From Bacteroidetes bacterium UBA6161 (GTDB lineage Bacteria > Bacteroidota > Bacteroidia > NS11-12g > UBA955), in assembly GCA_002422315.1 (NCBI GenBank), contig DIUJ01000004.1:68839-132838 (forward strand): a stretch of 64,000 nt of DNA. Reading direction: 5' to 3'. Of the stretch, positions 54,120 through 62,087 are shown piece after piece. Positions within the stretch are counted from its first letter, which is position 1, and the number at the start of each line of letters is the position of its first letter. The notes below the pieces were generated by a model, which worked only from the letters and a program-made list of their open reading frames with translations, searched no databases and was not told the DNA's origin. The translations under genes and the position numbers were made by a program.

Positions 54120-55541
54120 TTATAAACCAATTCCATTACCCATATAAAACTCAAGTATCATTTTATTGAATAAAAATTGATATTTGGCTTGAGCTGTTTT
54201 TATTGTTGCTTGAGCATATTGATTTTTTGCGTTTAAAAACTCAAATGAATGGATAAGTCCATTTTCAAACTTTTTATTTGCAAATTCGTATTGCAAAAGT
54301 GCCGATTCTTCTGCTTTTTGCGATGCTTTCCATCTAGACCAAGAACCTTCGTAATCGGTTACAGACTTATTTACATTTGCCAATAAGTTATTTTTAGCTA
54401 TGGCATAATAATTAAGTTGAATCTCTTCTTGTAATTGGCTTTTTTTAATGTTGTTGTTTACATTCATACCATTAAAAATATTCCAAGAGAGAGAAAAGCC
54501 AATTGTTTGTCCAAAATTGCTTCTTACTTGTTGGTCAAAAGGAATTATTCTCGTATCTATAGAATAAGTTGGAAATTCAACTATATCATTAGTTCCCCTT
54601 ACAAAACCAACTACTTGAGTGCCTGTTGGAACAGCTGAGACAACCTGCAATGCATTTTCAGAATAAACAGTGTTCATATTTGCATTAAATGCCAAAGTAG
54701 GAGAGCGCATTCCTTTTGCCATTTTAGTTTGGTACTCGCTTGCAATTACCCTTAGTCTATTGTTTTCGATTTCCGGCATTATTTGTAATGCTTTTTGGTA
54801 TACTTCTTCAGACACGAAAGCCTTGTATAATGGCATTTCTTCCATCAATGGAGCTACTATATCCCAATCCCCCAATTCCTTAAAAAGACATAAATTTTGC
54901 AAATTCACCTTATTTAATCTCAATTGGTTAACAGCCTCTATAAGCGCCAGCTCTTCGTTTGCCAACTGCGATTCTAAGGCCAATAAAACACTTCTATCTA
55001 TAGCCCCTGCATTCGTCATTTTCCTTGTTCTATCAAGTTGCAATTGGGTATTTTCAATTTGGCTCTGATATCCAGAGACTATCTCTTTAGACAGCAAAAC
55101 ATTTAAAAAACCAGAGGAAACGTTTAAAGCAATTTGATTGTTTCTGGTTTCTAATTCTTTGTAAGTAGATTGAGAAAGAGTTCGTTGGAATTTTATATTG
55201 TTTTGCATTTGCAACCCATTAAATAAAATAAGAGAACTACCCAAAGAAAAGAAATCCGACTGGATGGTTCTATTTACGAACTGATTGGTAAACCTATCAA
55301 TAGAACGCCCCATATTATAACCCTGATTGGCATTAAAGGACAAAGTAGGCAATAAGGAGGTCTTTGCATTAGAGTAATCTACCTTGCTAATTTTCCACTG
55401 TAAAGCAGCAATCTTATTCTCTGGATTGTTGTTTTTTGCCAATTGTATACATTCTATGAGGGTGTACTTAGGCTGCGAAAAGGAGGAATTAACAGTCAGA
55501 AAAAACAAAGTTAATAAAATATTGATTTTATAAAATGACAT
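54120..55541 (-). CDS. TolC-family outer-membrane efflux protein
   Basis: The 473-residue protein has a signal peptide (~1-22, ending NSSFSQ). Two OEP repeats of long helices follow (~25-220 and ~235-470), with PTLSFNANQGYNMGRS, GLQMQNNIKFQ, SLSWNIFNGMNVNN and AQATIKTAQAKYQFL. It forms the trimeric outer-membrane channel of tripartite exporters and is the first gene of the pair with the adaptor. Confidence 0.92.
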   Translation of the reverse strand: MSFYKINILLTLFFLTVNSSFSQPKYTLIECIQLAKNNNPENKIAALQWKISKVDYSNAKTSLLPTLSFNANQGYNMGRSIDRFTNQFVNRTIQSDFFSLGSSLILFNGLQMQNNIKFQRTLSQSTYKELETRNNQIALNVSSGFLNVLLSKEIVSGYQSQIENTQLQLDRTRKMTNAGAIDRSVLLALESQLANEELALIEAVNQLRLNKVNLQNLCLFKELGDWDIVAPLMEEMPLYKAFVSEEVYQKALQIMPEIENNRLRVIASEYQTKMAKGMRSPTLAFNANMNTVYSENALQVVSAVPTGTQVVGFVRGTNDIVEFPTYSIDTRIIPFDQQVRSNFGQTIGFSLSWNIFNGMNVNNNIKKSQLQEEIQLNYYAIAKNNLLANVNKSVTDYEGSWSRWKASQKAEESALLQYEFANKKFENGLIHSFEFLNAKNQYAQATIKTAQAKYQFLFNKMILEFYMGNGIGL

Positions 55542-55704
55542 TCCGTATTTCTTGTTATAAATTGGTTAAAGGATGAGAAAACATTATAGGCAACAAATAT
55601 ATCCAAAGAAATGCAACTTAAACAGAAATTCCACTAAGACCAACAAAATAAGACGAGATAAGGAATGCTTAGACAATTTTTTTTTCTATACAAACAATAT
55701 GGCT

Positions 55705-55712
55705 TACTTTTG
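55705..55712 (+). promoter_or_regulatory. -7 promoter box of ahcY
   Basis: TACTTTTG fits the Bacteroidota -7 consensus, 30 bases before the ATG. No SAM or SAH riboswitch pattern is visible in the leader. Confidence 0.5.
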
Positions 55713-55742
55713 CGTTCTTCTATTTAGATTATAATTATAAAA

Positions 55743-57056
55743 ATGACAACTCAATCAAACTACGTCCCATTTAAAGTTAAAGATATTTCACTTGCGGAAT
55801 GGGGAAGAAAAGAAATTAACTTAGCAGAAGCAGAAATGCCCGGGCTAATGTCACTAAGAAAAGAATTTGGTCCTTCTAAACCTCTACAAGGTGCAAGAAT
55901 TGCAGGATGTTTACACATGACCATTCAAACTGCAGTTTTAATTGAAACCCTTGTTGAACTTGGTGCTCAGGTTACATGGTCTTCTTGCAATATTTTCTCT
56001 ACTCAAGACCATGCGGCAGCAGCAATTGCAGCAGCGGGTATACCAGTATATGCATGGAAAGGAATGACAAATGAAGAATTTGATTGGTGTATAGAGCAAA
56101 CATTGTTTTTTGGAGAAAACAGAGAACCTTTAAATATGATTTTAGATGATGGTGGAGATTTAACAAACATGGTGTTTGATAATTATCCTGAGCTTACAGC
56201 GAACATTAAAGGCTTAAGCGAAGAAACCACAACAGGGGTTCTAAGACTATACCAAAGAATGAAAAATGGCACACTTGTAATGCCTGCTATCAACGTGAAC
56301 GACTCTGTTACCAAATCTAAATTTGACAACAAATACGGCTGTAGAGAATCGCTTGTAGATGCTATAAGAAGAGCTACAGATGTAATGCTTGCAGGGAAAG
56401 TAGCAGTAGTTGCAGGTTATGGAGATGTTGGCAAAGGTTCTGCAGAATCCTTAAGAGGAGCTGGCTGTAGAGTTTTGGTTACTGAAATTGACCCAATTTG
56501 TGCGTTACAAGCAGCTATGGATGGTTTTGAAGTAGTAACTATGGATGATGCCGTTAGCAGAGCAAATATTTTTGTTACTGCAACAGGTAATTTCAAAATT
56601 ATAAAAGACCGTCACTTTACTAAAATGAAAGACAAATCAATAGTATGTAACATAGGCCATTTTGACAACGAAATAGACATGGACTGGTTGAATAAAAACT
56701 ATGGTTCAACTAAATACTCTGTAAAACCTCAAGTAGATGTGTATAATATTGAAGGGAATGACGTAATTGTATTAGCAGAGGGTCGTCTTGTAAACCTAGG
56801 CTGTGCAATGGGTCACCCATCTTTTGTTATGAGTAATTCTTTTAGTAACCAAGTATTAGCTCAATTAGAACTATGGAACAATTCTGCAAATTATAAAAAC
56901 GAAGTGTTTGTTTTACCAAAACATTTAGATGAAAAAGTAGCTTCTCTTCACCTTGCTCACATAGGTGCAAAATTAGAAACTTTAGAACAAGAACAAGCGG
57001 ATTATATTGGAGTTCAAGTTCAAGGTCCTTTCAAAAGTGATACTTACAGGTACTAA
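55743..57056 (+). CDS. ahcY: Adenosylhomocysteinase (S-adenosylhomocysteine hydrolase)
   Basis: The 437-residue protein has substrate residues in GCLHMTIQTAVLIETL, STQDHAAAAIA, ETTTGVLRLY and NDSVTKSKFDNKYGCRESL, the NAD-binding Rossmann motif VVAGYGDVGKGSA, and the C-terminal tail ending FKSDTYRY with the conserved K and Y. It splits S-adenosylhomocysteine to adenosine and homocysteine, relieving product inhibition of methylases. It is full length and is closed by a terminator. Confidence 0.97.
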   Translation: MTTQSNYVPFKVKDISLAEWGRKEINLAEAEMPGLMSLRKEFGPSKPLQGARIAGCLHMTIQTAVLIETLVELGAQVTWSSCNIFSTQDHAAAAIAAAGIPVYAWKGMTNEEFDWCIEQTLFFGENREPLNMILDDGGDLTNMVFDNYPELTANIKGLSEETTTGVLRLYQRMKNGTLVMPAINVNDSVTKSKFDNKYGCRESLVDAIRRATDVMLAGKVAVVAGYGDVGKGSAESLRGAGCRVLVTEIDPICALQAAMDGFEVVTMDDAVSRANIFVTATGNFKIIKDRHFTKMKDKSIVCNIGHFDNEIDMDWLNKNYGSTKYSVKPQVDVYNIEGNDVIVLAEGRLVNLGCAMGHPSFVMSNSFSNQVLAQLELWNNSANYKNEVFVLPKHLDEKVASLHLAHIGAKLETLEQEQADYIGVQVQGPFKSDTYRY

Positions 57057-57075
57057 TAAAATATCTTGATTATGT

Positions 57076-57106
57076 AAAGGCCGGTTCTATGAATCGGCCT
57101 TTTTTA
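57076..57106 (+). terminator. Rho-independent terminator after ahcY
   Basis: AAAGGCCGGTTC pairs with GAATCGGCCTTT (one G-T pair) around a TAT loop, followed by T's. It overlaps an apparent ATG at 57089 that would otherwise extend the next gene. Confidence 0.88.
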
Positions 57107-57107
57107 T

Positions 57108-57115
57108 TATCTTTG
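57108..57115 (+). promoter_or_regulatory. -7 promoter box of the NlpC/P60 gene
   Basis: TATCTTTG ends 6 bases before the ATG at 57122 and follows directly after the ahcY terminator. Confidence 0.5.
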
Positions 57116-57121
57116 TTTTAT

Positions 57122-57691
57122 ATGTATAGAATTATATTCTTTTTTTTGATGTTTGGCTTTCTATACAAAGCATATCCAAACCAAAAGGACACTTCGTATT
57201 ATAGTGCCCCTCAAAAAGTATTTACCGCTAAAGATTCCATCTTTTATGCTTCTAGCAATTCTTTTACGGAAAAAACAAACGACTCCCTTCGCAATGCCAT
57301 TTTAGAATCTGCTTTTGCATATCTAAAAAAACCATATTGTGCTTCTGGGAGAGTTCATGGAAAATGCTTCGATTGTTCCGGTTTGGTATATACCGTTTTT
57401 AAAGAATTTGATATCTCACTCCCTCCTTCATCCTCTACACAAGCAGTTTGCGGAAATTTTATTGCTCCAAAAAATGCACTACCAGGAGACTTGATTTTTT
57501 TTAATGGCAGAAAATCCAATTCTGAAGAGATAGGCCATGTAGGTATAATTTCCGCAATTACTGAAAATGAGATATACTTCATTCACTCTTCTACCAAAAG
57601 AGGAGTTATCGTTTCTACTCTTTCAGAGAAGTACTATGCAGAAAGATTTATGTGTATCAAAAATATTATTGATTTGCCTGCTGAGAAATAA
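57122..57691 (+). CDS. NlpC/P60 family cell-wall hydrolase
   Basis: 189 residues from the ATG at 57122; the start at 57089 lies in the terminator. The signal peptide YRIIFFFLMFGFLYKAYP is followed by the peptidase domain with FDCSGLVYTVFKEF (catalytic Cys, ~86), PGDLIFFNGR, GHVGIISAI (catalytic His) and IHSSTKRGV. It cleaves peptide bonds in peptidoglycan stems, such as D-Glu-diaminopimelate. Its last 26 bases overlap the convergent pyrE. Confidence 0.88.
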   Translation: MYRIIFFFLMFGFLYKAYPNQKDTSYYSAPQKVFTAKDSIFYASSNSFTEKTNDSLRNAILESAFAYLKKPYCASGRVHGKCFDCSGLVYTVFKEFDISLPPSSSTQAVCGNFIAPKNALPGDLIFFNGRKSNSEEIGHVGIISAITENEIYFIHSSTKRGVIVSTLSEKYYAERFMCIKNIIDLPAEK

Positions 57692-58331
57692 AATTTTCTG
57701 ACCATTTAACAGGGTCTAGATTCCAATTCTTCAATTCAGAAAATTGATTCTCTGTGATATAATTCATTGCCAATGCTTCCTCTAATAACACGGATATATT
57801 ACTTAAGGAATAATAAGGACAATTGGCTTGCTCAAAAGCGTCAAACGCATTTTGGAAACCATAGTTAAAAATGGATACCAAACCTATAGCATTCCCACCA
57901 CTATTCCTAAGATTCTCAATTGCCGCCAAACTACTTTTACCAGTAGAAACCAAATCTTCAATAAGTACCACATTGGCATTCTCTGGAAGCCTACCCTCCA
58001 CACTATTTTTTAAACCATGCTTTTTCGGTTCAGGGCGTATATATATATATGGCATATCTAAAACATCAGCTATTAGCGCTCCTTGAGCTATTCCTGCTGT
58101 AGCTATACCCGCTATACAATTGGCCTTGGGAAATTTTTCTAAAATCAAATCAGCAAAACATTTTTTAATAAAAGTCCTAACCTCTTGATAAGACAATGTA
58201 ACTCTATTGTCACAATATATTGGAGAATTTATTCCAGAAGTCCATACAAATGGGTTCTTGGGATTTAATTTTACAGCACTAATTTCTAACAAGTATTTGG
58301 CTATTTTTGCACTAACAACTTCTTCTTTCAT
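57666..58331 (-). CDS. pyrE: Orotate phosphoribosyltransferase
   Basis: The 221-residue protein has PFVWTSGINSPIYCDNR, AGIATAGIAQGALIAD, IRPEPKKHG and the PRPP-binding motif NVVLIEDLVSTGKSS. It joins orotate to PRPP to make OMP in pyrimidine synthesis. Its ATG (58331-58329) overlaps the ATG of the divergent Nudix gene (58330-58332). Confidence 0.95.
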   Translation of the reverse strand: MKEEVVSAKIAKYLLEISAVKLNPKNPFVWTSGINSPIYCDNRVTLSYQEVRTFIKKCFADLILEKFPKANCIAGIATAGIAQGALIADVLDMPYIYIRPEPKKHGLKNSVEGRLPENANVVLIEDLVSTGKSSLAAIENLRNSGGNAIGLVSIFNYGFQNAFDAFEQANCPYYSLSNISVLLEEALAMNYITENQFSELKNWNLDPVKWSENFISQQANQ

Positions 58332-58950
58332 GACAGAGCAAAACTATACTTTTTTTATCAATCAATCTGCAATAATTCTTACGAATAATTCCAATGGAAT
58401 TGGAAATGAGAAAGCAATAAATGACATACACAACTTTATAAATGACAATATACATAACCCTTATTTAAATACAGATCTGGAATTGTCTGTCCTAAACATT
58501 GAAAATGTATTGAAAGAAGTAATACATTCCTACAATTACATAGAAGCAGCAGGGGGCTTGGTATTGAACCAAGGCAAAATGTTGCTAATCCAAAGATGGG
58601 CAAAGTGGGATTTGCCTAAAGGCAAAATGGAGCCTAATGAGAAAAAAGAAATGGCTGCAACAAGAGAAGTAGAAGAAGAATGTGGCATTAAAAAATTAAA
58701 AATAGTACAAGAACTGCCCCCTACATACCATTTTTATTTGATGCAAGAAAAAATCACTTTTAAAAAAACATATTGGTTTGAAATGATTTCTGAAGACTTT
58801 AAAATGAATTTAAAAGCTCAAATTGAAGAAGGTATTACCAAGGTTGAGTTTATGCCTATAAATTTCTTGGCACAACATAAAGACCTTACATATAGAAACT
58901 TGTACGAATTTATTTTAAAGGTCCAACCTCTTTTAAAGAATCAATCCTAA
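58330..58950 (+). CDS. Nudix hydrolase, divergent from pyrE
   Basis: 206 residues. An N-terminal region (~1-75) precedes EAAGGLVLNQGKMLLIQRWAKWDLPKGK and the Nudix box KGKMEPNEKKEMAATREVEEE. The LPKGK lead-in resembles diphosphoinositol or NDP-sugar-type hydrolases, so the substrate is not assigned. Its 3' end overlaps convergent coaD by 41 bases. The start is fixed by family-like residues YTFFINQSAIILT just after the ATG. Confidence 0.85.
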   Translation: MTEQNYTFFINQSAIILTNNSNGIGNEKAINDIHNFINDNIHNPYLNTDLELSVLNIENVLKEVIHSYNYIEAAGGLVLNQGKMLLIQRWAKWDLPKGKMEPNEKKEMAATREVEEECGIKKLKIVQELPPTYHFYLMQEKITFKKTYWFEMISEDFKMNLKAQIEEGITKVEFMPINFLAQHKDLTYRNLYEFILKVQPLLKNQS

Positions 58951-59395
58951 CACTAGAGGGTACAAATCTAGTGTAATCTCCTCCTGCTGCGATTACTTCC
59001 CGAACTATAGAACTACTAATAGAAGAATAACTTGGGGTAGCAAGTATAAAAACAGTATCGATCTGAGGGCCTAATTCCTTGTTTGCATGGGCTATAGATT
59101 GTTCGTACTCAAAATCTGTTGCATTTCTTAATCCACGAAGAATAAACTTAGCTCCAATGGTATTACAAAAATCAACTGTCAATCCAGAATATTCTTCTAT
59201 TTCTATAGCGTTATTGTTAGGAAAGCTATCTCTAATCCACTTTTTCCTTAATTCTATATCAAATAGATGTTGCTTTTTAGAATTCTTCCCTATAGCAATT
59301 ACGATTTTATCAAAAATCTCAAGCCCTTTGGAAATAACTTCGATGTGGCCATTTGTAATTGGATCAAAGGTGCCTGGGAACAATGCAATTTTCAT
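58910..59395 (-). CDS. coaD: Phosphopantetheine adenylyltransferase
   Basis: 161 residues from the ATG at 59395; a TTG two codons upstream is less likely. Signature motifs are FPGTFDPITNGHIEVI, YSGLTVDF, ILRGLRNATDFEYE and YSSISSSIVREV. It transfers AMP to 4'-phosphopantetheine in coenzyme A synthesis. It lies 8 bases after rsmD, a common pair. Confidence 0.95.
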   Translation of the reverse strand: MKIALFPGTFDPITNGHIEVISKGLEIFDKIVIAIGKNSKKQHLFDIELRKKWIRDSFPNNNAIEIEEYSGLTVDFCNTIGAKFILRGLRNATDFEYEQSIAHANKELGPQIDTVFILATPSYSSISSSIVREVIAAGGDYTRFVPSSVRIDSLKEVGPLK

Positions 59396-59403
59396 ATTCA
59401 AAA

Positions 59404-59946
59404 TTACATAATTTTCGAGAAAAAACTAAAGCTACTTTGTCCATAGATCCTTGTCGCCTGTAAATTCTCACTAACAAGGATTTTTTTGGAATCATGTTCC
59501 ACTATCATTATACCATTTGGACTTAATAACTCTATGCCTAATGAAATGATTTCCTCATATTTATCCCAACTATAAGGAGGATCAGCAAAAATCAAATCGT
59601 AAACATTATTAGAAGTTTGATTTTTAAGAAAAGATAAAACATCCATTTTAATTATCTGCCAATCTAATTCTGTTAATCCAAAATCTCTTTTAAAAGATTG
59701 TATAAATTGAATGGACTTGCTATTTATTTCAACAGTATGCATCTGTGTAGTTCCTCTACTTAAGAACTCTAAAGAAACTATTCCTGTACCTGAAAACAAG
59801 TCCAATACTTTTATATCTTCAAAAACAATTTTATTGGATAGGATATTAAATAAACTTTCCCTCGCTTGGTCCGTTGTGGGCCTCACATGATTGCCAGGAG
59901 ATCCAGATATTTTACGGCTTTTTAAAAACCCTCCTGTAATTCGCAT
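59404..59946 (-). CDS. rsmD: 16S rRNA (guanine966-N2)-methyltransferase
   Basis: The 180-residue protein starts RITGGFLKSRKI, then RPTTDQARESLFNIL, KVLDLFSGTGIVSLEFLSRG (SAM binding), and the catalytic DPPY (FADPPYSW). It methylates G966 of 16S rRNA. The ATG is fixed by family similarity at the very N terminus and overlaps the upstream DUF3822 gene by 25 bases. Confidence 0.93.
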   Translation of the reverse strand: MRITGGFLKSRKISGSPGNHVRPTTDQARESLFNILSNKIVFEDIKVLDLFSGTGIVSLEFLSRGTTQMHTVEINSKSIQFIQSFKRDFGLTELDWQIIKMDVLSFLKNQTSNNVYDLIFADPPYSWDKYEEIISLGIELLSPNGIMIVEHDSKKILVSENLQATRIYGQSSFSFFSKIM

Positions 59947-60764
59947 TGGGATGCAGTAAAGTATAAATAATAATGAAGATTTTGTTTCTCCGTTAAAAAG
60001 GAAATATCACTCTTTTGTTTAAATTCCTCAGCAATTTGGTATTCTAAACCAGTCACTTTTGCAAAATATGAATCAAAAAAAGTGATTGTTTCTTCCGTCA
60101 ATAATTGAAAATTTACAACTATAACTTCGGTATTGTCTTGCAAAATACCAAAATCAGAAATTACACTCAAAACAAAATATAGCATCTCTTCATTAGAAGA
60201 AGCAGGAAAAGTATTTACAAATAATGGATCCTTACCTTTCAATAACACTAAATGAAAAATATTCTTATTCTTGGTTATTAAAATGGTATTCTTGGTATTT
60301 TCAAAGTGGTTTTCTTTGTTGGAAACTACATATTTAAGTGTAGCATCCACAAAAGAAAAATCAGGAGTAATAGATTTGAGATTTAACTCTTCATTTTTTG
60401 AACTCATAACCACTTTGTTTGAATGAATTAAATACTCGGAGAAATCAGTTCTTGGGACATCATTTCCAAAAAACTCTACAGGAATTAAAGCTATCTCTAT
60501 AGGATTAAAAATAAACTTTCGGTTGTTTAATTGTGTTTTAAAAAACAAACTATGGGGAACTTCCTCTTCTGTAGAAGAATTAAATTGCAATTGTTGAAAC
60601 CAATAAAGGATTTTCTTTTCAAAATCAAATACAAACTCAAAAAAGAAACCATCTTCTATAAAAGCATAAACAGTCCTATCCACATGCATATATGTTGAAA
60701 AATCTGCATGTGAGTATTGCTTAAAAATAGAGGATTTATTTCCAGTTTCCTGAATAAATTGCAT
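59922..60764 (-). CDS. DUF3822 family protein
   Basis: The 280-residue protein has FVDATLKYVVSNK, HLVLLKGKDPLFVNTF and a late QLLTEETITFFDSYF, matching DUF3822, which has an actin-like (BVU_1064-like) fold. The function is unknown; it is commonly next to rsmD and coaD in Bacteroidota. It overlaps both neighbours (25 and 29 bases), so the three are one transcript. Confidence 0.85.
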   Translation of the reverse strand: MQFIQETGNKSSIFKQYSHADFSTYMHVDRTVYAFIEDGFFFEFVFDFEKKILYWFQQLQFNSSTEEEVPHSLFFKTQLNNRKFIFNPIEIALIPVEFFGNDVPRTDFSEYLIHSNKVVMSSKNEELNLKSITPDFSFVDATLKYVVSNKENHFENTKNTILITKNKNIFHLVLLKGKDPLFVNTFPASSNEEMLYFVLSVISDFGILQDNTEVIVVNFQLLTEETITFFDSYFAKVTGLEYQIAEEFKQKSDISFLTEKQNLHYYLYFTASQCELQEGF

Positions 60765-61266
60765 CTTGCATGGAACCTACTTTCAAGGTTCTATTTTTAT
60801 TGTATGGATATGGGTCTGTAACTTCAAAAACAGGGACTTTAATATAGTTTTTTTCAACAAATCCAGATTCTAATTTAAATTTTGCAGTATCCATTGGAGG
60901 AACAAAAGCTATTTTTTCAATTTGGAAACCTTCCCCAAAAAACTCTACAATTGGATCCAGGTACAAGGTGTCAATCTTTAAGCCAGAGAGCGAATCTTTG
61001 TCTAAATCCCCAATACTTTTAATTTTGGTATACTTACCATTTCTAAATTGTAAAAAGAGTGAATCGAAAGTAGGTGCAAAGCTTCCCGTCATATCTTTAT
61101 AAGCTAACTGAGCAGTTTGAATTTGTTTCAATCTTGCGATCACCTGTTGGTCAATCGAATCTACCCTATTGGCATATTCAATATCCTCTTTTACTGAATC
61201 GAAGATTAGATAACCTACTACTGCATTAAGCAAGATAAGAATTGGAATAAATATTTTATTTTTCAT
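60736..61266 (-). CDS. Pilin-like single-pass protein, unknown function
   Basis: The 176-residue protein has an N-terminal membrane segment (KNKIFIPILILLNAVVGYLIF), then a helix with VIARLKQIQTAQLAYKDMTGSFAPTFDSL. That wording resembles type IV pilin-like or pseudopilin N-domains (residue-sampling AYK-G-x-F). The rest is a beta-rich body with PVFEVTDPYPYN. No prepilin-peptidase motif (G followed by F-T-L-x-E) is visible. It is the first gene of the operon running through DUF3822, rsmD and coaD. Confidence 0.68.
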   Translation of the reverse strand: MKNKIFIPILILLNAVVGYLIFDSVKEDIEYANRVDSIDQQVIARLKQIQTAQLAYKDMTGSFAPTFDSLFLQFRNGKYTKIKSIGDLDKDSLSGLKIDTLYLDPIVEFFGEGFQIEKIAFVPPMDTAKFKLESGFVEKNYIKVPVFEVTDPYPYNKNRTLKVGSMQDAIYSGNWK

Positions 61267-61317
61267 TGGATGATTAGTGATTGCAAAAATAACAAATTTG
61301 TTGTTAATACAATATTA

Positions 61318-61348
61318 AAAAAGGCCTTCCGTGAACGAAAGGCCTTTC
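61318..61348 (-). terminator. Rho-independent terminator after the YceI gene
   Basis: AAAGGCCTT / AAGGCCTTT form a 9-base stem with a T tract on the minus strand, 20 bases after the stop. Confidence 0.85.
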
Positions 61349-61367
61349 TCAATATTTAAGTTGTTAA

Positions 61368-62048
61368 TTATTTTTTAGCAACGATTTTCAAAGTCAACTC
61401 AATAGCGTTGTTAACAAAGTCATCTTTTCCTTTTTTAACAATACCATCTAGGAAGTTTTGGATACCTTGTTGGTCAAAAGTCACACCCCAATCTAATCGG
61501 TTAATACTAACTACAGCATCTGCAGTGATACCATTTTCAGTGATTTCAACTTTAGCTGGGAAAGAAATATTCTTAGTAATTCCTCTTAAAGTAAAGTTAC
61601 CAGAAATCATATGGGTATTTCCAAGTTCATTTGCCTCAGCAGCGCTTACAGAAGATACTTCAAAAGTAGCTGTTGGAAACTCTTCAGTTGCAAAAAAATC
61701 ATTGCTTTTTAAATGACCTACTAATTTTGTCTGATTGTAGTCACCTTCAACAGGTAAATCAGTGTTTGCAATTGAATTCATGTCTATTACAAAATTCCCA
61801 GCAGTAATATTACCGTTTTCGATAGACAAGCTACCTTCTGTTAAATTTATTGTACCAACGTGAGAACTACCGCCTTTTTTGGTTCCTTTCCAATTCAAAG
61901 TGCTAGAAGCTACATCCACTGAAAAGGTTTCTGCTCCTTCTGAAACTTGAGCTACTTCTTGTTCTTCTGTTGCTACAACTTCATTGTTGTTGCTTGAACA
62001 TGCTGCAAAAAACATTGCTGCAAATCCTAAAAATAATACTTTTTTCAT
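61368..62048 (-). CDS. YceI-family lipoprotein
   Basis: 226 residues from the ATG at 62048. A lipobox FAAC (Cys ~16) is followed by a low-complexity acidic linker and then the YceI lipocalin-like barrel: STLNWKGTKKGGSSHVGTI, FVIDMNSIANTDL, LVGHLKSNDFF, PTATFEV, NFTLRGITKNISFP and RLDWGV. Members bind isoprenoids or other lipophilic molecules. As a lipoprotein it is probably held in the periplasm or outer membrane. Confidence 0.9.
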   Translation of the reverse strand: MKKVLFLGFAAMFFAACSSNNNEVVATEEQEVAQVSEGAETFSVDVASSTLNWKGTKKGGSSHVGTINLTEGSLSIENGNITAGNFVIDMNSIANTDLPVEGDYNQTKLVGHLKSNDFFATEEFPTATFEVSSVSAAEANELGNTHMISGNFTLRGITKNISFPAKVEITENGITADAVVSINRLDWGVTFDQQGIQNFLDGIVKKGKDDFVNNAIELTLKIVAKK

Positions 62049-62087
62049 TTTATAATCTATATATGTGCAAAGTAACAATTAAAACTA

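Noticed and set aside
55542..55742. SAM or SAH riboswitch before ahcY
   Set aside because: No conserved aptamer core seen in the leader.
57089..57121. Upstream start of the NlpC/P60 gene
   Set aside because: It lies in the ahcY terminator hairpin and upstream of the -7 box.
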